Shown here one piece after another: positions 31,400 through 37,019 of a DNA stretch of 37,019 nucleotides. Under the pieces are notes generated by a model. It worked only from the letters and a program-made list of their open reading frames with translations. It had not been told where the DNA came from and ran no database searches. Numbering within the stretch: position 1 is the first letter of the stretch; the number at the start of each line of letters is the position of its first letter. Source of the DNA: Bacteroidia bacterium (GTDB lineage: Bacteria; Bacteroidota; Bacteroidia; Chitinophagales; UBA2359); assembly GCA_030427245.1 (NCBI GenBank), contig JAUHXA010000067.1, positions 1 to 37,019 of the forward strand, given 5' to 3'. Made by a program: the position numbers and the translations under genes.

Positions 31400-34300
31400 A
31401 TGCAAAACAACAACAACAACAACAATTTAAAACTTTTCACTCATTTACTTTCTTTATTTTTGGCACTAAGCCTACTCTTGCCCATCAGCGTATTGGGACA
31501 AAATAGTGATGAAATCACGATTGAAGGCCCTTTCTGCAATGGTTGCGACGATCCCAAAGGCAACGATGCTTTAGGCTGTTTTGGAACAGTTAGCATCATA
31601 CAAGGAATTGATGTGTCAAGTATGACGAGTCCTTTTTGGGTTAATTCCATAGATTTCAATCAAGAAAGCCTTAATACAGCACCCAATGTCACAGTAAACC
31701 TCTTCTGTGGAACTGCAGATACAGTACTGTACACTCCTAAATATACGCCTCTCTATTCAGAAGTCTTTTCAACCCAATCCTCAAACGATGGAAAGTGCGT
31801 CACCTTCGAGTTGACCACCCCTCCTGTAATTAACCCTGCATGTGGAACAATCCTATGGGTAGAGTTCAAAACAAATAATGCGAAAAGAGTCGTAGCTACC
31901 CCTAAAAACTGCAATGGCAAGATTGCAACTGGACAAGAGACCTACATTCGGGCTTCTTCATGTGGTGAGAGTACTCCTGTAACATTCAAAAAAGCAGGAT
32001 ACGCAAGAAGTGCAGGTTTTGCCATCAATGTCACTAAGTTGTTGAGCTTCGAAGGCTTAGAATATTGTGCTTCAGAAGAAAAGACGACTTTAAGTGCAGT
32101 AGGAGATTTCACAAGCTACTTGTGGTCAAATGGTGCAACAACTCAAGCGATTGAAGCAACGGCAGGCACTTACGAGCTTACTGTCACCAATTCCGAAGGA
32201 CTCATAATAGCAGACCAAGTCACTGTCGTAGAAAACGACAATCCCATCCCAACCGTTACAGGCGAATTAGACTACTGCAATGGCGGCAACACCACCTTAG
32301 ATGCAGGCACTTGGAACAGCTATCTTTGGTCCAACAATGCCACCACCCAGATCATTGAAGCCACAGCAGGTACCTACACCGTCACCGTCACCAACGAAAA
32401 TGGATGTACAGGGACAGACGAGGTCACAGTAATCGAAGATAACCCAACTCCCGTCATCCAGACCTCATCCCCCCCAGACTTCCAAGAAATCCTAAAAATA
32501 CAGGCAAGCGATAAGCAGGCACAGGACGTATTTGGCTATAGTGTCTCGATTTCCGGAAACCATGCCATCGTTGGCGCACGTGGGGAAGATACAGGAGGTT
32601 CTCTTGCAGGGGCGGCCTATATTTTTGCAAAAGACCCAAGCGGCACGAATTGGGTCTTTGTCAAAAAAATACTGGCAAGCGATGCGGAGGCAGGGGATGA
32701 ATTTGGCCATAGTGTCTCGATTTCTGGAAACCATGCCATCGTTGGCGCACATAGGGAAGATACAGGTGGTACTAATGCAGGGGCAACCTATGTTTTTGCA
32801 AAAGACGAGGGCGGCACCAACAACTGGGGAGAAATCAAAAAAATACTGGCAAGCGATGCGGAGGCAGTTGACGAATTTGGCAGGAGTGTCTCGATTTCTG
32901 GAAACCATGCCATCGTTGGGGCACCTTTAGAAGATACAGGTAGTCCTTCTGCAGGGGCGGCCTATATTTTTGCAAAAGACGAGGGCGGCAGCAATAACTG
33001 GGGAGAGGTCAAAAAAATACAGGCAAGCGATAAACAGTTTCTTGACATACTTGGCTGGAGTGTCTCGATTTCTGGAAACCATGCCATCGTTGGGGCTACG
33101 GGGGAAGGTACAGTAGTTGGTTCTAATGTAGGGGCGGCCTATGTTTTTGCAAAAGACAAAGGCGGCATTGACAACTGGGGGCAGGTCAAAAAAATACTGG
33201 CAAGCGATGCGGAGGCAAATGACAAATTTGGCTGGAGTGTCTCGATTTCTGGAAACCATGCCATCGTTGGGGCTAAGGAGGAAGGTACAGGTGGTTCTGA
33301 GGCAGGGGCGGCCTATGTTTTTAAAAAAGACAAAGGAGGCACGGACAACTGGGGAGAGGTCAAAAAAATACTGGCAAGCGATAAACAGGCAGGTGACCAG
33401 TTTGGCGAGAGTGTCTCGATTTCTGGAAACCTTGCAATCGTTGGGGCATCATATGCGGAAACTTCTGCTATAGCGGAAAGTTCTGGTATAGGGGTGGCAT
33501 ATGTTTTTGCAAAAGACGAGGGCGGCACCAACAACTGGGGAGAAATCAAAAAAATACTGCCAAGCGATAAACAGGCAGCTGACAGGTTTGGCGAGAGTGT
33601 TGCTATTTCTGGAAACCTTGCCATCGTTGGGGTACCTCTCGAAGATACAGGTGGTACTAATGTAGGGGCGGCTTACCTGTTCCAAACCGATTTCAGTTAC
33701 TGTGCAGCTGATGGGGGGCTGGTTTTAGATGCAGGGGCATGGTCGGAATACGAATGGTCCAACGGTGAGGACACCCAGATCATTGAAGCCACAGCAGGTA
33801 CCTACACCGTCACCGTCACCAACGAAAATGGATGTACGGGTACAGATGAAGTTACTGTCGTAGAAAACGCCAATCCAGAACCCAGTATCACAGGTGATTT
33901 GGACTACTGCAATGGCGGCAGCACCACCTTAGATGCAGGCACCTGGGACAGCTATCTTTGGTCCAACAATGCCACCACCCAGATCATTGAAGCCACAGCA
34001 GGTACCTATACCGTCACCGTCACCGATGGCAATGGATGTACAGGGACAGACGAGGTCACAGTAATCGAAGATAACCCAACTCCCGTCATCCAGCCCTCAT
34101 CCATCTCAGACTTCCAAGAAATCCTAAAAATACAGGCCAGCGATGCGGAGGCAGGGGACGAGTTTGGCTATAGTGTCTCGATTTCCGGAAACCTTGCCAT
34201 CGTCGGGGCACGACGGGAATATACAGGTGTTACTTATGTAGGGGCGGCTTATATTTTTGAAAAAGAACCAAGCAGCACCAACTGGGTCTTTGTCAAAAAA

Positions 34301-37019
34301 ATACAGGCAAGCGATAAAGAATCATATGACGCTTTTGGCGGTAGTGTCTCGATTTCAGGAAGCCATGCCATCGTTGGGGCTGCGGGGGAAGGTACAGGTG
34401 GTGATGCCGCAGGAGCGGCGTATATTTTTGAAAAAGACAGGGGCGGCACCGACAACTGGGGAGAGGTCAAAAAAATACAGGCAAGCGATAAGCAGGCAGC
34501 CGACTTCTTTGGCATTAGTGTCTCCATTTCTGGAAACCTTACAATCGTTGGGGCGTTTTTAGAAGGTACAGGTGCCTCCTATGCAGGAGCAGCGTATATT
34601 TTTGCAAAAGACAAGGGCGGCACCGACAACTGGGGAGAAGTCAAAAAAATACAGGCAAGCGATAAGCAGGCAAATAACTGGTTTGGCAGGAGTGTCTCCA
34701 TTTCTGGAAACCATACTATCGTCGGGGCACCTTATGATATTACAGCTGGTTCTGGTGCTGGAACATCAGGAGCGGCGTATATTTTTGCAAAAGACAAGGG
34801 CGGAACCGACAACTGGGGAGAGGTCAAAAAGATTGAGGCAAGCGATGCAGGAGCGGGTGACCGGTTTGGCTTTAGTGTCTCGATTTCAGGAAACCATGCA
34901 ATCGTCGGGGCAAGTTTAGAGGATACAGGTGGTTCTTCTGCAGGGGCAGCTTATATTTTTGAAAAGGACGAAGGCGGCACTGACAATTGGGGAGAAGTCG
35001 AAAAAATATTGGCAAGCGATGCGGAGGAAGATGACAAATTTGGCAGCAGTGTCTCCATTTCAGGAAACCTTGCCATCGTTGGGGCTGATGGGGAAGATAC
35101 AGGTGGCACTGATGCAGGGGCAGCGTATATTTTTGCAAAAGACAAGGGCGGCACCGGCAACTGGGGGGAGATCCAAAAAATACAGGCCAGTGATAAGGAA
35201 GAAGATGACCTCTTTGGCATTAGTGTCTCCATTTCTGGAAACCTTGCCATCGTTGGGGTACCTCTCGAAGGTACAGGTGGTACTAGTGTAGGGGCGGCTT
35301 ACCTGTTCCAAGCCGATTTCAGTTACTGTGCAGCTGATGGGGGGCTGGTTTTAGATGCAGGGGCATGGTCGGAATACGAATGGTCTAACGGTGAGGACAC
35401 CCAGATCATTGAAGCCACAGCAGGTACCTACACCGTCACCGTCACCAACGAAAACGGGTGTATAGGAACAGATGAGGTTACTGTCGTAGAAAACGCCAAC
35501 CCAGTACCCAACATTACGGGCGATTTGACCTACTGTGCTTCTGATCTTACCACCACCTTAAATGCAGGTTCTGGGGCAAGTTATTTGTGGTCGAATGGGG
35601 AAGACAGCCGAATCATTGAGGTAGGGGAAGGAACTTACACGGTCACTGTAACCAACAACAAAGGATGTACAGGAACAGACCAAGTAACAGTGGTAGAAAA
35701 CAACAATCCAAACCCTTCCATTTCGGGGGATTTGACCTACTGCGCTTCTGAGCTTACCACCACCTTAAATGCAGGTTCTGGGGCAAGTTATTTGTGGTCG
35801 AATGGGGAAGACAGCCGAATCATTGAGGTAGGGGAAGGAACTTACACGGTCACTGTAACCAACAACAAAGGATGTACAGGAACAGACCAAGTAACAGTGG
35901 TAGAAAACGCCAATCCAATACCCAACATCACAGGTGATTTGGAATATTGTGCTTCGGATTTGACCACTACATTAGATGCAGGTACTTGGAGTTCTTATTT
36001 GTGGTCGAATGACGAAGAGACGCAAACCGTTGATGTAGGCGCAGGAACTTACACCGTTACGGTCACGGACAACAAAGGATGTACAGGAACAGACCAAGTC
36101 ACCGTAGTAGAAAACAACAATCCAAACCCTTCCATTTCGGGCGATTTGACCTACTGCGCTTCTGATCTTACCACCACCTTAAATGCAGGTTCTGGGGCAA
36201 GCTATTTGTGGTCGAATGGTGAAGACAGCCGAATCATTGAGGTAGGTGAAGGTACTTACACGGTCACTGTGACCAACAACAAAGGATGTACAGGAACAGA
36301 CCAAGTAACAGTGGTAGAAAACAACAATCCAAATCCTTCCATTTCGGGGGATTTGACCTACTGCGCTTCTGAGCTTACCACCACCTTAAATGCAGGTTCT
36401 GGGGCAAGTTATTTGTGGTCGAATGGTGAAGACAGCCGAATCATTGAGGTAGGCGAAGGTACTTACACCGTCACTGTGACCAACAACAAAGGATGTACAG
36501 GAACAGACCAAGTCACCGTAGTAGAAAACAACAATCCAAACCCTTCCATTTCGGGGGATTTGACCTACTGCGCTTCTGAGCTTACCACCACCTTAAATGC
36601 AGGTTCTGGGGCAAGTTATTTGTGGTCGAATGGGGAAGACAGCCGAATCATTGAGGTAGGGGAAGGAACTTACACGGTCACTGTAACCAACAACAAAGGA
36701 TGTACAGGAACAGACCAAGTAACAGTGGTAGAAAACGCCAATCCAATACCCAACATCACAGGTGATTTGGAATATTGTGCTTCGGATTTGACCACTACAT
36801 TAGATGCAGGTACTTGGAGTTCTTATTTGTGGTCGAATGACGAAGAGACTCAAACCGTTGATGTAGGTGCAGGAACTTACACGGTCACTGTGACCAACAA
36901 CAAAGGATGTACAGGAACAGACCAAGTAACAGTGGTAGAAAACGCCAATCCAATACCCAACATCACAGGTGATTTGGAATACTGTGCTTCCGACCTCACT
37001 ACTACATTGGATGCAGATA
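31400..37019 (+). CDS. Giant secreted adhesin, partial (FG-GAP propellers and SprB-like repeats)
   Basis: One frame is open from ATG 31400 to the window edge (about 1873 codons, no stop). It begins MQNNNNNNNLKLFTHLLSLF, a signal peptide cleaved near VLGQ. Residues ~35-225 are a Cys-rich head. SprB-like repeats follow (LDAGTWNSYLWSNNATTQII, GTYTVTVTNENGCTGTDEVT), then FG-GAP propeller 1 (~363-763), more repeats, FG-GAP propeller 2 (~907-1303), one more repeat, and from residue ~1374 a tandem array of 69-residue units. Blades read KILASDAEAGDEFGHSVSIS then GNHAIVGA and AGAAYIFAKD, as in integrin-alpha-like FG-GAP repeats. Such proteins are exported by T9SS; the sorting domain would be beyond the edge. 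The gene is divergent from the sigma gene and preceded by the shared 5' element. Confidence 0.88.
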   Translation, partial: MQNNNNNNNLKLFTHLLSLFLALSLLLPISVLGQNSDEITIEGPFCNGCDDPKGNDALGCFGTVSIIQGIDVSSMTSPFWVNSIDFNQESLNTAPNVTVNLFCGTADTVLYTPKYTPLYSEVFSTQSSNDGKCVTFELTTPPVINPACGTILWVEFKTNNAKRVVATPKNCNGKIATGQETYIRASSCGESTPVTFKKAGYARSAGFAINVTKLLSFEGLEYCASEEKTTLSAVGDFTSYLWSNGATTQAIEATAGTYELTVTNSEGLIIADQVTVVENDNPIPTVTGELDYCNGGNTTLDAGTWNSYLWSNNATTQIIEATAGTYTVTVTNENGCTGTDEVTVIEDNPTPVIQTSSPPDFQEILKIQASDKQAQDVFGYSVSISGNHAIVGARGEDTGGSLAGAAYIFAKDPSGTNWVFVKKILASDAEAGDEFGHSVSISGNHAIVGAHREDTGGTNAGATYVFAKDEGGTNNWGEIKKILASDAEAVDEFGRSVSISGNHAIVGAPLEDTGSPSAGAAYIFAKDEGGSNNWGEVKKIQASDKQFLDILGWSVSISGNHAIVGATGEGTVVGSNVGAAYVFAKDKGGIDNWGQVKKILASDAEANDKFGWSVSISGNHAIVGAKEEGTGGSEAGAAYVFKKDKGGTDNWGEVKKILASDKQAGDQFGESVSISGNLAIVGASYAETSAIAESSGIGVAYVFAKDEGGTNNWGEIKKILPSDKQAADRFGESVAISGNLAIVGVPLEDTGGTNVGAAYLFQTDFSYCAADGGLVLDAGAWSEYEWSNGEDTQIIEATAGTYTVTVTNENGCTGTDEVTVVENANPEPSITGDLDYCNGGSTTLDAGTWDSYLWSNNATTQIIEATAGTYTVTVTDGNGCTGTDEVTVIEDNPTPVIQPSSISDFQEILKIQASDAEAGDEFGYSVSISGNLAIVGARREYTGVTYVGAAYIFEKEPSSTNWVFVKKIQASDKESYDAFGGSVSISGSHAIVGAAGEGTGGDAAGAAYIFEKDRGGTDNWGEVKKIQASDKQAADFFGISVSISGNLTIVGAFLEGTGASYAGAAYIFAKDKGGTDNWGEVKKIQASDKQANNWFGRSVSISGNHTIVGAPYDITAGSGAGTSGAAYIFAKDKGGTDNWGEVKKIEASDAGAGDRFGFSVSISGNHAIVGASLEDTGGSSAGAAYIFEKDEGGTDNWGEVEKILASDAEEDDKFGSSVSISGNLAIVGADGEDTGGTDAGAAYIFAKDKGGTGNWGEIQKIQASDKEEDDLFGISVSISGNLAIVGVPLEGTGGTSVGAAYLFQADFSYCAADGGLVLDAGAWSEYEWSNGEDTQIIEATAGTYTVTVTNENGCIGTDEVTVVENANPVPNITGDLTYCASDLTTTLNAGSGASYLWSNGEDSRIIEVGEGTYTVTVTNNKGCTGTDQVTVVENNNPNPSISGDLTYCASELTTTLNAGSGASYLWSNGEDSRIIEVGEGTYTVTVTNNKGCTGTDQVTVVENANPIPNITGDLEYCASDLTTTLDAGTWSSYLWSNDEETQTVDVGAGTYTVTVTDNKGCTGTDQVTVVENNNPNPSISGDLTYCASDLTTTLNAGSGASYLWSNGEDSRIIEVGEGTYTVTVTNNKGCTGTDQVTVVENNNPNPSISGDLTYCASELTTTLNAGSGASYLWSNGEDSRIIEVGEGTYTVTVTNNKGCTGTDQVTVVENNNPNPSISGDLTYCASELTTTLNAGSGASYLWSNGEDSRIIEVGEGTYTVTVTNNKGCTGTDQVTVVENANPIPNITGDLEYCASDLTTTLDAGTWSSYLWSNDEETQTVDVGAGTYTVTVTNNKGCTGTDQVTVVENANPIPNITGDLEYCASDLTTTLDAD
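32490..33690 (+). repeat. FG-GAP propeller 1, seven blades
   Basis: Seven blade starts (ASDxxxxDxFGxSVSISGN) are recognised near 32499, 32669, 32845, 33017, 33193, 33367 and 33553, spaced 170-186 bases apart. Seven blades make one closed beta-propeller. Confidence 0.85.
34120..35310 (+). repeat. FG-GAP propeller 2, seven blades
   Basis: Blade starts lie near 34128, 34300, 34474, 34647, 34830, 35005 and 35179, again exactly seven, with the same signatures as propeller 1. Confidence 0.85.
35519..37019 (+). repeat. Exact-period 207-bp tandem repeats (69-residue units)
   Basis: Unit starts (GGx-GAT-TTG) fall at 35519, 35726, 35933, 36140, 36347, 36554, 36761 and 36968, all exactly 207 bases apart, with the last cut by the edge. 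Each encodes LTYCASDLTTTLNAGSGASY...GTYTVTVTNNKGCTGTDQVT. Two unit types occur: one with LTYC/SGASYLWSNGED and one with LEYC/TWSSYLWSNDEE. DNA identity between units of a type is very high. Confidence 0.92.

Larger units (their letters stand above)
32270..35520 (+). repeat. Two copies of a ~1.63-kb super-repeat inside the adhesin gene
   Basis: The block starting with the GACTACTGCAATGGCGGC wording at 32270 recurs at 33902 (1632 bases, 544 codons). The block containing the FSYCAADGGLVLDAGAW unit at 33671 recurs at 35297 (1626 bases). Each copy holds one SprB-like unit, one seven-blade propeller and a closing unit, so a whole propeller cassette was duplicated. Confidence 0.85.

Noticed and set aside
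32492-35311. Many 60-138 codon frames on both strands in the adhesin
   Set aside because: All are shadows of the FG-GAP and Ig-like repeats; repetition makes the same false frames recur.
35519-37019. Regular repeats as a CRISPR array
   Set aside because: The 207-base units are coding, in frame throughout, without spacer/repeat alternation.

Overview
The window is about 37 kb of a Bacteroidota chromosome, most like the Saprospiria-type lineages. The reasons are a type IX secretion (T9SS) C-terminal sorting domain, GldM C-terminal domains, a DUF6090 protein, SprB-like Ig/PKD repeats with FG-GAP propellers, several TPR-CHAT proteins, an AT-leaning base composition, and candidate -7 boxes of the Bacteroidota TAnnTTTG type. 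Genus and species cannot be read from the sequence. No insertion sequence, CRISPR array, rRNA or replication origin was seen. One tRNA (Ala, GGC) is present.

Left part (1-5.8 kb): the N-terminus of a DUF4145/HsdR-like protein runs off the left edge. It is followed by a SEC-C protein, tRNA-Ala, a DUF6090 membrane protein, a lipoprotein with a strong terminator, and two tandem stand-alone GldM C-terminal-domain proteins with a relic of a third copy and paired hairpin repeats.

Module A (5.8-13.3 kb, minus strand): a TPR-CHAT protease-like protein, an ECF sigma factor and a cysteine-free anti-sigma-like protein lie in one direction, followed by an M1 metallopeptidase with a beta-rich C-terminal half. 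Next come a long inverted repeat, a beta-helix protein with an IPTL-type C-terminus, an orphan ABC ATPase, a leucine-rich-repeat protein with a PD-(D/E)xK-like C-terminus (defence-like), a heme-oxygenase-fold diiron protein and a Crp/Fnr regulator.

Middle (19.7-23.5 kb): one 1259-residue frame joins a cytoplasmic TPR histidine kinase to adhesin repeats and a T9SS sorting domain. This is a striking chimera with no signal peptide.

Module B (23.7-31.1 kb): a second TPR-CHAT protein, a beta/gamma-crystallin-like protein and a truncated CHAT copy that keeps the Cys but has lost the His. Convergent to these are paralogues of the anti-sigma-like protein and the sigma factor. A 90-bp element is shared between the 5' regions of the crystallin-like gene and the giant adhesin gene that fills the right end (31.4 kb to the edge). 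The adhesin has two seven-blade FG-GAP propellers and a run of exact 207-bp repeats.

The main hypothesis is a twice-repeated CHAT protease / sigma factor / anti-sigma-like protein module. It resembles the Csx29-Csx30-RpoE logic of type III-E CRISPR but has no CRISPR parts, and may control surface or effector genes next to it.
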